Positions 34,557 through 43,792 of a stretch of DNA of 64,000 nucleotides are shown here, piece after piece (position 1 is the stretch's first letter; each line of letters begins with the position of its first letter). The notes beneath the pieces were generated by a model. That model saw only the letters and a list, made by a program, of their open reading frames with translations. It ran no database searches and was not told the DNA's origin. The translations under genes and the position numbers were made by a program. Source of the stretch: Lutimaribacter salitolerans. Its GTDB lineage: Bacteria; Pseudomonadota; Alphaproteobacteria; Rhodobacterales; Rhodobacteraceae. The stretch lies in NCBI RefSeq assembly GCF_042677865.1, contig NZ_JBHUDD010000043.1, positions 59,374 to 123,373 of the forward strand. The letters are read 5' to 3'.

Positions 34557-35819
34557 CTACAGCGCGCGCCAGCCGATATCGCGGCGGCAAAAGCCCTCGG
34601 GCCAGTCGATCGCATCGACCATCCCATAGGCGCGCTCTGCCGCCTCGGCCAGGGTCCCGCCACGCGCGGTGACGTTCAGAACCCGCCCGCCATTGGCCAG
34701 GATCTGCCCGTCCTGCGCCGACGTGCCCGCATGGAACACGATGGCATTGCTGGCCTGCGGCAGCGCCTCAAGCCCGCGGATCACGCTGCCCTTTTGATAG
34801 TCGCCCGGATAGCCATCCGCGGCCATCACCACGGTCAGCGCGTGATCCTTGGCCCAGTTCACCCGGCACCCGGCCAGCCGCCCCTCGGCTGCGGCCTGCA
34901 TCAGGTCCATCGCCTGCGCGCCCAGCCGCATCATCAGCACCTGCGCCTCGGGGTCGCCAAAGCGCGCGTTGTACTCCACAAGGCGCGGCTCGCCGTCCTT
35001 GATCATCAGCCCGGCATACAGCACCCCGGTATAGGGCGTGCCGCGCCGCGCCATTTCGGCCATCGTGGGTTTGATGATCTGGTCCAGCGCCTTTTGCGCA
35101 ATCGCGTCCGTCAGCACCGGCGCGGGCGAATAGGCGCCCATGCCGCCGGTGTTTGGCCCGGTGTCGCCCTCGCCCACGCGCTTGTGATCCTGTGCGGTGC
35201 CGATGGGCAGCACGGTTTCCCCGTCGCACAGCACGAAGAACGAGGCCTCTTCGCCGTCCATGAACTCTTCGATCACCACCTCGGCCCCGGCGTCGCCGAA
35301 TTCGCCGCCGAACATGTCATCGACCGCCGCCAGCGCCTGATCCACGGTTTCGGCCACCACAACGCCCTTGCCTGCGGCCAGCCCGTCGGCCTTGACCACG
35401 ATGGGCGCGCCTTGGGCCTCGATGTAATCCCGCGCGGCCTGTGCATCGGTGAAATGCGCATATCCGGCGGTGGGCGCGCCCGCCGCGTCGCAGACCGCCT
35501 TGGTGAAGGCCTTGGAGGCTTCAAGCTGCGCCGCCGCCGCCGAAGGGCCAAAGACCAGCATCCCCGCATCGCGCAGCCGGTCGGCCACGCCTGCGGCCAA
35601 AGGTGCCTCGGGGCCGATGATGATGAAATCCATCGCCTCGGCTTCGCAGAAGGCGGCCACCTCACCGCCATCCAGAATGTCCAGATCGGCGCATTCGGCC
35701 ATCTGCGCGATGCCCGCATTGCCCGGGGCCACCACCAGACGGTCGCATTTGGGGTTCTGCAACACCGCCCAGGCCAGCGCATGTTCGCGCCCGCCGCCGC
35801 CGAGGATCAGGATATTCAT
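34557..35819 (-). CDS. purD: Phosphoribosylamine-glycine ligase
   Basis: ATP-grasp enzyme making glycinamide ribonucleotide in purine synthesis; 420 residues, the normal length. It begins MNILILGGGGREHALAWAV. The ATP-grasp core shows KADGLAAGKGVVVAE and EEFMDGEEASFFVLCDG, followed by KRVGEGDTGPNTGGMGAYSP and LVEYNARFGDPEAQVLM. ATG 35819 has GGAG upstream. It diverges from xseA across 71 bases. Confidence 0.97.
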   Translation of the reverse strand: MNILILGGGGREHALAWAVLQNPKCDRLVVAPGNAGIAQMAECADLDILDGGEVAAFCEAEAMDFIIIGPEAPLAAGVADRLRDAGMLVFGPSAAAAQLEASKAFTKAVCDAAGAPTAGYAHFTDAQAARDYIEAQGAPIVVKADGLAAGKGVVVAETVDQALAAVDDMFGGEFGDAGAEVVIEEFMDGEEASFFVLCDGETVLPIGTAQDHKRVGEGDTGPNTGGMGAYSPAPVLTDAIAQKALDQIIKPTMAEMARRGTPYTGVLYAGLMIKDGEPRLVEYNARFGDPEAQVLMMRLGAQAMDLMQAAAEGRLAGCRVNWAKDHALTVVMAADGYPGDYQKGSVIRGLEALPQASNAIVFHAGTSAQDGQILANGGRVLNVTARGGTLAEAAERAYGMVDAIDWPEGFCRRDIGWRAL

Positions 35820-35890
35820 GGCGCTCTCCGTCTTGGCCTTGCCTGCGCGGCGTTCTAGGGTGTGCGCAAGCCATAGGCAAGCGAGGCGCA

Positions 35891-37453
35891 ATGTCCGACC
35901 TGATCGACGACCCCCTTCCAGGCATGAACGAGCCCGAATACACCGTGTCCGAAATCTCGGGCGCGGTGAAACGCGTGATCGAGGGCGAGTTCTCCCACAT
36001 CCGCGTGCGCGGCGAACTGGGCCGGATCAGCCGCCCGCGCTCGGGCCACATCTATCTGGATCTCAAGGATGACCGTGCGGTGATGTCCGGCGTGATCTGG
36101 AAAGGTGTCGCCAGCCGCCTGTCGGTCCAGCCCGAAGAGGGCATGGAAGTCATCGCCACCGGTCGCCTGACCACCTTTCCGGGGCAGTCCAAGTATCAGA
36201 TCGTGATCGAAGATATCAAACCCGCCGGCATGGGCGCACTGATGGCCATGTTGGAGAAACGCAAGAAGGCGCTCGAGGCCGAAGGGCTGTTCGATCCTGC
36301 GCGCAAGCGGCCCCTGCCCTATCTGCCCGATGTGATCGGCGTGGTCACCTCGCCCAGCGGCGCGGTGATCCGCGACATCCTGCACCGCCTGCGCGAACGC
36401 TTCCCGCGCAAGGTGCTGATCTGGCCGGTTGCCGTGCAGGGCCAGAACTGCGCCCCCGAGGTGGCCCGCGCCATCGCCGGGTTCAACGCGCTGACGCCCG
36501 GCGGCGCGCTGCCCCGTCCCGACCTGATCATCGTCGCGCGCGGTGGCGGCAGCATCGAGGATCTGTGGGGCTTCAACGAGGAAATCGTGGCCCGCGCCGC
36601 CGCCGCATCCGAGATTCCGCTGATCTCGGCCGTGGGGCATGAAACCGACACCACGCTGATCGACTATGTCTCGGACAAGCGCGCGCCCACACCCACGGCG
36701 GCCGCGGAACTGGCCGTGCCCGTGCGGCTGGAGCTGCTGGCCTGGACCGATGGGCAGGGCGCACGCCTGTCGCGCGCGCTGTCGCAGGCCATCGGCCTGC
36801 GCGGCCAGCGCCTGCGCGATCTGTCGCGCGCCCTGCCCCGGCCCGACAGCCTGCTGGACGGCCCGCGCCAGCGCTATGACCGCGCCGCCGACCGCCTGCC
36901 GCTGGCCCTGACCGGCATGGTGCAGCGCCGCCGCGTGGCCCTGTCCGAGGCATCGGGCAGCCTGCGCCCGTCGATCCTGTCACGCGCACTGGCCGAACAG
37001 CAGCGCCGCCTTGCCGGCAGCGCGCCGCGCCTTGCCGCCGGGCTGACGGCCGCAGTGGAGCGCAAGCGCGAATCGCTGGGACGGCGCACCGACCGGCTCA
37101 GCCTTGCGCCGATCCGTCGCAACCTGACCCAGTCGCAGGACCGGCTGACCGACCTGTCGCGCCGCCTGTCCAAGGCCGGGCAGACCCAGACGCAGACATG
37201 GCGCAAACAGATCGACGCGCTGGACCGGCTGCGCGAAACGCTGGGCTACAAGGCGACGCTGGCGCGCGGCTATGCTGTGGTGCGCGGCGATGGCGAGGTG
37301 GTGACCACCGCCAAGGCCGCAAACGCGGCACAGGTGCTGGAAATCGAGTTCGCCGATGGCCGGATTACCCCGGGTGGGGGACCAGGTGGTGCGGCAAAAC
37401 CCGCCAAATCCGCCCCCAAGCCCAAACCGCCCGAACAAGGCAGCCTGTTCTGA
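35891..37453 (+). CDS. xseA: Exodeoxyribonuclease VII large subunit
   Basis: 520 residues. Catalytic subunit of the single-strand-specific exonuclease used in mismatch and recombination repair. The N-terminal OB-fold (residues about 15-110; GEFSHIRVRGELGRISRPRS, GHIYLDLKD) is followed by the conserved core VGVVTSPSGAVIRDILHRLR, IIVARGGGSIEDLWGFNEE and ISAVGHETDTTLIDYVSD. A long arginine-rich helical middle precedes the KATLARGYAVVRG element and a Pro/Lys-rich tail. xseB is not in this window. Confidence 0.96.
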   Translation: MSDLIDDPLPGMNEPEYTVSEISGAVKRVIEGEFSHIRVRGELGRISRPRSGHIYLDLKDDRAVMSGVIWKGVASRLSVQPEEGMEVIATGRLTTFPGQSKYQIVIEDIKPAGMGALMAMLEKRKKALEAEGLFDPARKRPLPYLPDVIGVVTSPSGAVIRDILHRLRERFPRKVLIWPVAVQGQNCAPEVARAIAGFNALTPGGALPRPDLIIVARGGGSIEDLWGFNEEIVARAAAASEIPLISAVGHETDTTLIDYVSDKRAPTPTAAAELAVPVRLELLAWTDGQGARLSRALSQAIGLRGQRLRDLSRALPRPDSLLDGPRQRYDRAADRLPLALTGMVQRRRVALSEASGSLRPSILSRALAEQQRRLAGSAPRLAAGLTAAVERKRESLGRRTDRLSLAPIRRNLTQSQDRLTDLSRRLSKAGQTQTQTWRKQIDALDRLRETLGYKATLARGYAVVRGDGEVVTTAKAANAAQVLEIEFADGRITPGGGPGGAAKPAKSAPKPKPPEQGSLF

Positions 37454-37739
37454 GCGCAACGCCCTGCACAAACGAATAGACCCCCGGCGGGCTGCGCAGC
37501 TTACCGAGGGTCGATCTGGTAGGTCCCGAAAGACCTTAATGCGACGTGCCACCGCCAAACCCCATATCCCAAGGCCGTTTTGGCGACCCAAGGCGCGGTG
37601 CGGCAAAAGCCAAAATCTACGCAGTCCGGTGCAGTAAATCCCTGCAAGGACGCGGAAACAGGATTGTTACCCCCCGGTTCCTGTCACAGCCTAGAATCGC
37701 GCGGCGCGGCGCGCATCCCCAATATGGGTTAACGCGCCA
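37454..37739. other. 286-base gene-free gap with stem-loops
   Basis: No open frame here looks coding. A stem GACCCCCGG / CCGAGGGTC (37479-37487 and 37504-37512, one mismatch) encloses the palindrome GCTGCGCAGC. A second small hairpin AGGTC-CCGAAA-GACCT lies at 37521-37536. It may hold the end of the xseA transcript, a small RNA, or both. I do not recognise a known RNA family. Confidence 0.4.
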
Positions 37740-39512
37740 TTAACACGGCTGGAGAAACGGGCGCAGCAGCGCCAGAACCTCGGGCCACTTGGCAAACAGC
37801 ACCAGTTGCCCGGCATCCTCGTGAATGTGGAAATTGATCCAGGGGTAATCCTGACGGAACTCGGCCAGCGTCTCGGGCGGCGACTGCACGTCCTGCGCGC
37901 CGTTGACCATATGCACCGGGATGGCATGGGTCTGCGTGGCCCGCACCGCCCGGGTCCAGTCCACACGCGCCTGCTCCAGCACGTTGCGCGACATGGCATC
38001 ATGGGCGGTGTGCGTGTCGTTCAGCGCCACGTGACTGCCCGTCACCATCGCCTCCAGGAAATCGGGCTCGGACAACAGCGCCACATCCGCCTCGGCCTCG
38101 CCCAGCACCGCATGCAGAAACGCGCGCCGCCCGCCCTTGCGGGCAAGGTGAAACTCCGCCTTGATCATGAACGGCAACAGCTTGGGCGTATAGCGCGCCC
38201 CGCCCATGATCATCCGGTGCCACTTGTTCATGCGCGCGATCTGCTCGGGGCGGGTCAGCGGCAGGAACGCCCCGCAGGGGATAAGCGCGCGCACCCGCTC
38301 GGGGCAGTCATGCACCAGCCAAAAGGCAAACTGCGCATCGCCCTCGTGGCTGATCACCGGGGCGCTCTCCACCCCCAGATGATCCATCAGCGCCACGATA
38401 TCGCGCACCACCTGCCCGGCATAGGTGCCAGAGCGCGGGGCCGGGTCCGACCCGCCATAGCCCGCGCGCACCGGCACGATCAGGGCAATCTGCCCGTCGC
38501 GCAGCGCGCGCTCCGCCTGCGCGGGCCAGCGCGCCAACCCATAGGCCGAATGCAGATAGACCGCAGGCCGCCCCGCCGGATCGCCCAGCACCATGTACTC
38601 CAGCCGCCGCCCGTCCGCGGCCACGAACCGCTGGAACGGCACGCTGGCCAGCCGCCCCTCCTGCGCCGGATCACCGCCCACCACGGCCTCGCGATCCGCC
38701 GCAACCCCCGCCATATCCATCATCGACAGCACCAGCCGCACCAGCTCGACCTGCCCGCGCGTCTCGGTCTTGGCCATGATCGCCTTGACCTGCGCCCGGA
38801 TCGTCTCGATCGAGCGGCCCCGCGTTTCGGCGATCTCCTTGACGCTGGCGCAGTCGATCAGCAGACGCACCACCTCGGTCTCGGCCATGCTCAGCCCGAA
38901 CGCCTCGGACAGCATCCGCCCGAACCCATCGGGCCAGTGCAGATGCGCGGTGACCGCCACCACCATCGGCGCGCCGGCCACCATACGGCGGCGCATGTGG
39001 AACACGATGAACCGCCCCGCATCCGCCGCCCGCACCCGGAACACCGAGGCCGCGCTGTCGGCATCCTCCAGCATCCGCGCCACCCGCCGCGACAGCGCTG
39101 CACGGTCCTGCGCATCGATCCGGGCCTCGGCCAGCGACGCCCCGGTCCGCAGCCCCAGCGCGCCCGCAGCGGCCGGGTTCAGCCCCGCCACCCGCAGATC
39201 CCGGTCGATCACCAGCGCCGCCACGCTGTCGAGCTGGTCCAGCAGCAGCGTCACCTCGTCGCCCTGCGGCACCCGTGCAACCTGATCCAGCACGGTACCC
39301 GCCCGGTCGAAATGCCCAAAGATCGCCGGATCATCCATCAACGGCGCCCGCGCCAGCCCCACATCCGCCCCCGACATCACCAGGTCGTTCCAGCGATCCA
39401 CCAGATGCTCGTAGGACAACGGGTCAAGCGCCACGTCATAAACGCGCCCGATCAGGTCATCCATATCGCCCGAGGGCGCGGCCACTGCCTCTGCCTTGTC
39501 GTGATCTCTCAT
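37740..39512 (-). CDS. LuxR-type HTH regulator fused to a catalytically lost alpha/beta-hydrolase domain
   Basis: 590 residues. The N-terminal part (about 20-195) includes a PAS-like stretch (VAALVIDRDLRVAGLNPAAA). A LuxR/GerE helix-turn-helix follows at about 203-262 (SMAETEVVRLLIDCASVKEI, then AETRGRSIETIRAQVKAIMA). From about 290 to 590 there is an alpha/beta-hydrolase fold. The nucleophile elbow reads ISHEGD with Glu390 where Ser is expected, and the usual catalytic His is Gln569 (EDAGQLVLF); Asp541 remains. The domain probably binds a ligand rather than hydrolysing it, giving a ligand-sensing transcription factor. The target genes are unknown. Confidence 0.85.
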   Translation of the reverse strand: MRDHDKAEAVAAPSGDMDDLIGRVYDVALDPLSYEHLVDRWNDLVMSGADVGLARAPLMDDPAIFGHFDRAGTVLDQVARVPQGDEVTLLLDQLDSVAALVIDRDLRVAGLNPAAAGALGLRTGASLAEARIDAQDRAALSRRVARMLEDADSAASVFRVRAADAGRFIVFHMRRRMVAGAPMVVAVTAHLHWPDGFGRMLSEAFGLSMAETEVVRLLIDCASVKEIAETRGRSIETIRAQVKAIMAKTETRGQVELVRLVLSMMDMAGVAADREAVVGGDPAQEGRLASVPFQRFVAADGRRLEYMVLGDPAGRPAVYLHSAYGLARWPAQAERALRDGQIALIVPVRAGYGGSDPAPRSGTYAGQVVRDIVALMDHLGVESAPVISHEGDAQFAFWLVHDCPERVRALIPCGAFLPLTRPEQIARMNKWHRMIMGGARYTPKLLPFMIKAEFHLARKGGRRAFLHAVLGEAEADVALLSEPDFLEAMVTGSHVALNDTHTAHDAMSRNVLEQARVDWTRAVRATQTHAIPVHMVNGAQDVQSPPETLAEFRQDYPWINFHIHEDAGQLVLFAKWPEVLALLRPFLQPC

Positions 39513-39904
39513 CGCTCCCCCACGCGCGGTGACGCAAGGTAACCCATCCCCGTGATGCCGCCAAGAGGATGCAGGTCAGGAGCGCAGCGCGACGCGCGTT
39601 TTCGGGTGCGCTCGGGACGCAAGGCGCCGGAAATCCCGACAGGCCGACGCGCCGCAGACCTCCTGCTCGCACCATGCGACGTGTCGTGCAGCGATGGCCG
39701 GGGGCGAACAGGCCCGTGGTGGGTTGGCACCCACCCTACGCGGCAGCCCGATCCGCTTGCGCATGGCCTGCGCATGCGAGGTGCATGACGTGCATCGCCC
39801 TTTTTCAGGTCGGCACCGTAGGGTGGGTGCCAACCCACCCCTGCATGACCCGTTCATCGCCATTGTGCAGGTCGGCGCCGTAGGGTGGGTGCCAACCCAC
39901 CACC
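39513..39904. repeat. Gene-free 392 bases with three GGTGGGTGCC palindromes
   Basis: Three copies of a roughly 23-base element whose core GGTGGGTGCCAACCCACC folds into a 7-base stem with a GCCA loop: 39718-39740 (reverse), 39817-39839 and 39879-39901 (forward). The two forward copies lie in two roughly 60-base tandem units, starting near 39782 and 39842, that share TGCATGAC and CAGGTCGG flanks. A GCATG-rich run lies at 39757-39797. Two more copies of the palindrome are at 51254 and 51302. No gene is supported here. Confidence 0.8.
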
Positions 39905-41416
39905 CTAAAGCCCCAGCTTCGCGCTCACGATCTGGTTGACGGCCGCGGGGTTGGCCTTGCCGCCGGTGGCCTTCATCACCTGTCCCACGAACCAGCCCGC
40001 CAGCTTGGGATTCTGCTTGGCCTTTTCGACCTGGGCGGGGTTTGCGGCGATGATCTCGTCCACGGCCGCCTCGATCGCGCCCATGTCGGTCACCTGCTTA
40101 AGGCCGCGCTCTTCAACGATTTTTTCGGGATCGCCACCTTCGGTATAGACGATCTCGAACAGGTCCTTGGCGATCTTGCCGCTGATGTCGCCCTTGGCAA
40201 TCAGGTCGAGGATCCCGCCCAGCTGCGCCGGAGTGACCGGGCTTTGGCTGATCTCGGCATCGTCCTTCTTCAGCCGCCCGAACAGTTCGTTGATGACCCA
40301 GTTGGCCGCCATCTTGCCATCGCGCCCATCGGCCACGGCCTCGAAGTAATCTGCGTTCGCCACCTCGGCGGTCAGCACGCTGGCGTCATATTCCGACAGG
40401 CCCATGTCCTTGACAAAGCGGGATTTTTTCGCGTCCGGCAGCTCCGGCAGGCTGGCCATGATGTCGTCGACCCAAGCCTGTTCGATCTCCAGCGGCAGCA
40501 GGTCGGGGTCGGGGAAATAGCGGTAGTCATGCGCCTCTTCCTTGGACCGCATCGACCGCGTTTCATTCCTGTCGGGATCATACAGGCGGGTTTCCTGCAC
40601 CACCGCGCCTCCGCCTTCGACAATCGCGATCTGGCGGCGCGCCTCGTATTCGATGGCAGCCTGCATGAACCGCATCGAGTTCATGTTCTTGATCTCGCAC
40701 CGCGTGCCGAGATGCGAAAAATCCTGCGTTTCCTGATACTTCTCGTATTGTCCGGGGCGGCAGACCGAGACGTTCACATCGGCGCGCAGGTTGCCGTTCT
40801 GCATGTTGCCATCGCAGGTGCCCAGATACCGCAGGATCTGGCGCAGCTTGGTGACATAGGCGGCGGCCTCTTCGGGGCCGCGGATGTCGGGGCGGCTGAC
40901 GATCTCCATCAGCGCCACGCCCGTGCGGTTCAGGTCGACGAAGGACATGGTCGGGTCCATGTCGTGGATCGACTTGCCCGCATCCTGTTCCAGGTGGATG
41001 CGTTCCACCCGCACCAGCCGCGCGACACCGGGGCCCATGTCGACCAGGATTTCACCCTCGCCCACGATCGGATGATACAGCTGGGAAATCTGATAGCCCT
41101 GCGGCAGGTCGGGATAGAAATAGTTCTTGCGGTCAAAGGCCGACCACAGGTTGATCTGCGCGTTCAAGCCCAGCCCGGTGCGCACGGCCTGCGCCACGCA
41201 GAATTCGTTGATCACGGGCAGCATGCCGGGCATCGCCGCATCCACAAAGGCGACGTTGGAATTGGGTTCCGCGCCGAACAGGGTCGAGGCACCGGAAAAC
41301 AGTTTCGAGGCACTGGCCACCTGCGCGTGCACCTCCATCCCGATGACCAGTTCCCAATCGTGCTTGGCCCCGGCGATCACCTTGGGTTTCGGCGTCTCAT
41401 AAGTCAGGTCGAGCAT
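39905..41416 (-). CDS. gatB: Aspartyl/glutamyl-tRNA amidotransferase subunit B
   Basis: Subunit of GatCAB, which amidates Glu-tRNA(Gln) and/or Asp-tRNA(Asn); 503 residues. Visible blocks are WELVIGMEVHAQVASASKLF, the kinase-like RKNYFYPDLPQGYQISQL, DVNVSVCRPGQ, KNMNSMRFMQAAIEYEA and the YqeY-like C-terminal tail ending KANPAAVNQIVSAKLGL. ATG 41416 has AAGGGG upstream; 26 codons of the longer frame are dropped. gatA and gatC are not in this window. Confidence 0.96.
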   Translation of the reverse strand: MLDLTYETPKPKVIAGAKHDWELVIGMEVHAQVASASKLFSGASTLFGAEPNSNVAFVDAAMPGMLPVINEFCVAQAVRTGLGLNAQINLWSAFDRKNYFYPDLPQGYQISQLYHPIVGEGEILVDMGPGVARLVRVERIHLEQDAGKSIHDMDPTMSFVDLNRTGVALMEIVSRPDIRGPEEAAAYVTKLRQILRYLGTCDGNMQNGNLRADVNVSVCRPGQYEKYQETQDFSHLGTRCEIKNMNSMRFMQAAIEYEARRQIAIVEGGGAVVQETRLYDPDRNETRSMRSKEEAHDYRYFPDPDLLPLEIEQAWVDDIMASLPELPDAKKSRFVKDMGLSEYDASVLTAEVANADYFEAVADGRDGKMAANWVINELFGRLKKDDAEISQSPVTPAQLGGILDLIAKGDISGKIAKDLFEIVYTEGGDPEKIVEERGLKQVTDMGAIEAAVDEIIAANPAQVEKAKQNPKLAGWFVGQVMKATGGKANPAAVNQIVSAKLGL

Positions 41417-41496
41417 CGGTGGCGCCCCTTGTGCTGGCTGGATCGCAGCGGTTCTAGGACAGGGCCGCGACAGGGGCAAGGGGGCACCGGGCACGG

Positions 41497-42756
41497 TCAG
41501 CCCTCGGCACGTTCCAGATGCGGGCCGGTGCTGTCCCAGACCACGCGCATGCCGCGGCGCAGGTCGCGGTCGAAATGCCGCGCGATCCGCGCCAGCGCAA
41601 AGTCCCTCCCCAGCCGCGCCATGTCCTCGCGCGTACCGCTGGCCTGGCCGGGGCGCGCGGCGATCCCCCAGACCAGCGGGTGCACCTCGGTCAGGTGGTC
41701 GCGCAGGATCCAGTCTAGCGCGCTGCGCACCTGCCGCACCGCAGGCGCGATCGGGGCGGCATCATAGCGCGGCTGGGCCAGCGTGACGGCGCAGAACGCC
41801 GCCCACAGGTTGGCCACATGCTCATCGGGGCGGCGTGTCAGGATATCGCGCATCCCGTCCACGAAGAACGGCACATCCAGCCGCAGGAACGCGCCGGGAT
41901 CGACCGTCAGCGCATCCAGATGCACCCATGTATAGGCCCCCGCCCCCCAGATATCGCCTGTGCGCGCCGCGCTGCGCCGCGCCTCAAGCTCCAGTTGGTC
42001 ATAGTCGCCGAACCAGCGCGGCAGCAGATGGTTGCCAAGCCCGCGCATGTGGCGCGGGTTGCCGGGGTCGAGGTCGATCAGATCCTCGTAGTCATCGGCC
42101 ACCCGCGATTGCGGTTCGGGGCTGGCAGGCAGCAGGGCGCAGCGCGCGGCGGCCAGCGCGGGGCTGTCCAGACCAAAGGCGTCAAATCTGTCCAGAATCT
42201 CGCCTGCACGGTCGAAATGCCGTTGAAAAGCCTGCCGGTGCCGGTCGGGTACCTCGGTGCGCCAGCCCTGCCCGCGCCAGGCCCAGCCGATGTCGATATG
42301 AGCATGGGCCACCACCAGGGCGACGCCGTAATCGTCGGCATGCTCCGCCAGCACGCCCTCAAGCGCGCTCAGCCCGGCGCGCGGGGCATGGGCGGCCATC
42401 AGGCCGGGATCGGCAAGCGCGGCTTCGATCGGGCGCACCACATCGGCGCGCGCGCCATAGGCCAGCAAATCGGCAAGAGCACTGCCACCCGGCGTGGCGC
42501 GGCGGGCGCTGTCATGGCGGCGGATCTCGGCACCCAGGTCCTGCCACCGCTCCTGCCGTGCCAGGAACTGCCCGCGTTTGCGCAGGCGCAGGCCCTGCGC
42601 CTCTTCCTCGGTCTGTTCGACCACCGGGATCGACACCGCCCCGACATAGCGCTGCGCCATCGCCGCATCCGTGGCGCGACGCCAGCGTGGCACCTGTCGC
42701 AAGAGGCGCAGGCCAAGACCCAGACGGGTCAGAGGATATGTGAGGGAACGTGTCAT
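41497..42756 (-). CDS. Conserved-looking hypothetical protein, unknown function
   Basis: 419 residues from ATG 42756 (MTRSLTYPLTRLG). Soluble, with many Trp, Arg and Ala, and segments such as VALVVAHAHIDIGWAWRGQGW and DYDQLELEARRSAARTGDIW. No signal peptide or transmembrane helix. No motif I can place, though the helical, Arg-rich repeats suggest a TPR-like fold. An ATG at 42774 is an alternative start. It diverges from the lytic transglycosylase gene. Confidence 0.7.
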   Translation of the reverse strand: MTRSLTYPLTRLGLGLRLLRQVPRWRRATDAAMAQRYVGAVSIPVVEQTEEEAQGLRLRKRGQFLARQERWQDLGAEIRRHDSARRATPGGSALADLLAYGARADVVRPIEAALADPGLMAAHAPRAGLSALEGVLAEHADDYGVALVVAHAHIDIGWAWRGQGWRTEVPDRHRQAFQRHFDRAGEILDRFDAFGLDSPALAAARCALLPASPEPQSRVADDYEDLIDLDPGNPRHMRGLGNHLLPRWFGDYDQLELEARRSAARTGDIWGAGAYTWVHLDALTVDPGAFLRLDVPFFVDGMRDILTRRPDEHVANLWAAFCAVTLAQPRYDAAPIAPAVRQVRSALDWILRDHLTEVHPLVWGIAARPGQASGTREDMARLGRDFALARIARHFDRDLRRGMRVVWDSTGPHLERAEG

Positions 42757-42902
42757 GGCAGTCCGCTTTGGCATGCCAGCCAGCAAGCCCGCACTTTCAG
42801 GCCGAAACGTGGCGCAGGAGCGGAGTTTGCACGGAATCATCCAGCCGAATTGCGGCACGCAGGTCATTGCGCGCCGATGCAGTTTGGGCGCATGGTCAAA
42901 CC

Positions 42903-43556
42903 ATGTTGATACGCGTGATCCTGTTCGTGCTGATACTGCCCGGTCTGGCCATGGCCCAGACCGCCGACCAGCGAGGCGCCGAGGCACTGCCGCGCCCGCC
43001 CGCGCGCGACAGCGACCTGCCCCGCACAAGGTGGGAACACCGGCAGGGTCACGCCCTGTGGACCCGCTCGGCGCTGTCGGCGCTGGGGGGCCATGGCGCG
43101 GCGCTGGTCAGCGTGGTGCCGCGCGACATCGACGACTGGTGCCCGGCCTATCGGCAGGCTGACGACAAACGGCGCGCGCAGTTCTGGGTCGGGTTTCTGT
43201 CGGCGCTGGCCCGGCACGAAAGCACCTGGCGCGCCGATGCCGTGGGCGGCGGCGGGCGCTGGTTTGGCCTGTTGCAGATCCTGCCCGCCACCGCGCGCGG
43301 CTACGGCTGCCGGGCGCGCAGCGGCGAGGCGCTGAAACACGGGCCGTCGAATTTGAGCTGCGCCTTGCGGATCATGGCCGTGACGGTGCCGCGCGACCGC
43401 GCGATCGCGCTGCGGGACACGCGCTGGCGCGGGGTGGCCGCCGACTGGGGGCCGCTGCGGTCACAGGCCAAGCGCGAGGATATGGCGCGCTGGCTGCGCG
43501 GGCAGTCCTATTGCAAGCCGCTGTCGTCGACCCGGCCAAAGCTGCGCCCGTTCTGA
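42903..43556 (+). CDS. Secreted lytic transglycosylase, SLT family
   Basis: 217 residues with a signal peptide (MLIRVILFVLILPGLAMA). The goose-lysozyme-like core is FLSALARHESTWRADAVGGG (catalytic Glu in HES) followed by GRWFGLLQILPATARGYGC. It cleaves the peptidoglycan glycan chain in the periplasm, by family knowledge. The longer frame to 42750 is non-coding. Its 3' end overlaps the convergent DUF6525 gene by 49 bases. Confidence 0.85.
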   Translation: MLIRVILFVLILPGLAMAQTADQRGAEALPRPPARDSDLPRTRWEHRQGHALWTRSALSALGGHGAALVSVVPRDIDDWCPAYRQADDKRRAQFWVGFLSALARHESTWRADAVGGGGRWFGLLQILPATARGYGCRARSGEALKHGPSNLSCALRIMAVTVPRDRAIALRDTRWRGVAADWGPLRSQAKREDMARWLRGQSYCKPLSSTRPKLRPF

Positions 43557-43792
43557 GCATCGCGCGCCAGCATCTGCGCCTCGATCCGCGACAGGCGCTC
43601 CAGCGCACGTGCCGCATCGCCTGCGCGTTCCAGTTCCCGCAGATAGATGCGCCGGGCCGAGCGCAGGCTCCACGGCAGCACCGCCTGCGCCAGCCACCGC
43701 CGCAGCGGCCCGGGCAGGCGGTCGAACTCGTGCATCACGGGTCGTGCCCGGCCCCGGCGGCGCAGCGGTGTCTGGCCAAGGTTGCCGGTCAT
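43508..43792 (-). CDS. DUF6525 family protein
   Basis: 94 residues, basic. The N-terminal MTGNLGQTPLRRRG, then a central LPGPLRRWLAQAVLPWSLRS and LSRIEAQMLARD, match DUF6525, a small Rhodobacterales family with unknown role. ATG 43792 overlaps the DUF1826 stop (ATGA), so it is translationally coupled as the last gene of the Zur-boxed operon. The stop lies inside the transglycosylase gene on the other strand. Confidence 0.75.
   Translation of the reverse strand: MTGNLGQTPLRRRGRARPVMHEFDRLPGPLRRWLAQAVLPWSLRSARRIYLRELERAGDAARALERLSRIEAQMLARDAQNGRSFGRVDDSGLQ

Noticed and set aside
37454..37739. A tRNA or known RNA in the gap after xseA
   Set aside because: No cloverleaf, no CCA-end or T-loop sequence, and no known RNA signature could be seen.
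39718..39901. Repeats near 39.8 kb as a CRISPR array
   Set aside because: Two direct copies plus one reversed copy, with similar rather than unique spacers and no cas genes.
39509..39939. Several overlapping small frames in the repeat region
   Set aside because: They consist of translated palindromes (for example repeated GWVPTH) with no start signals.
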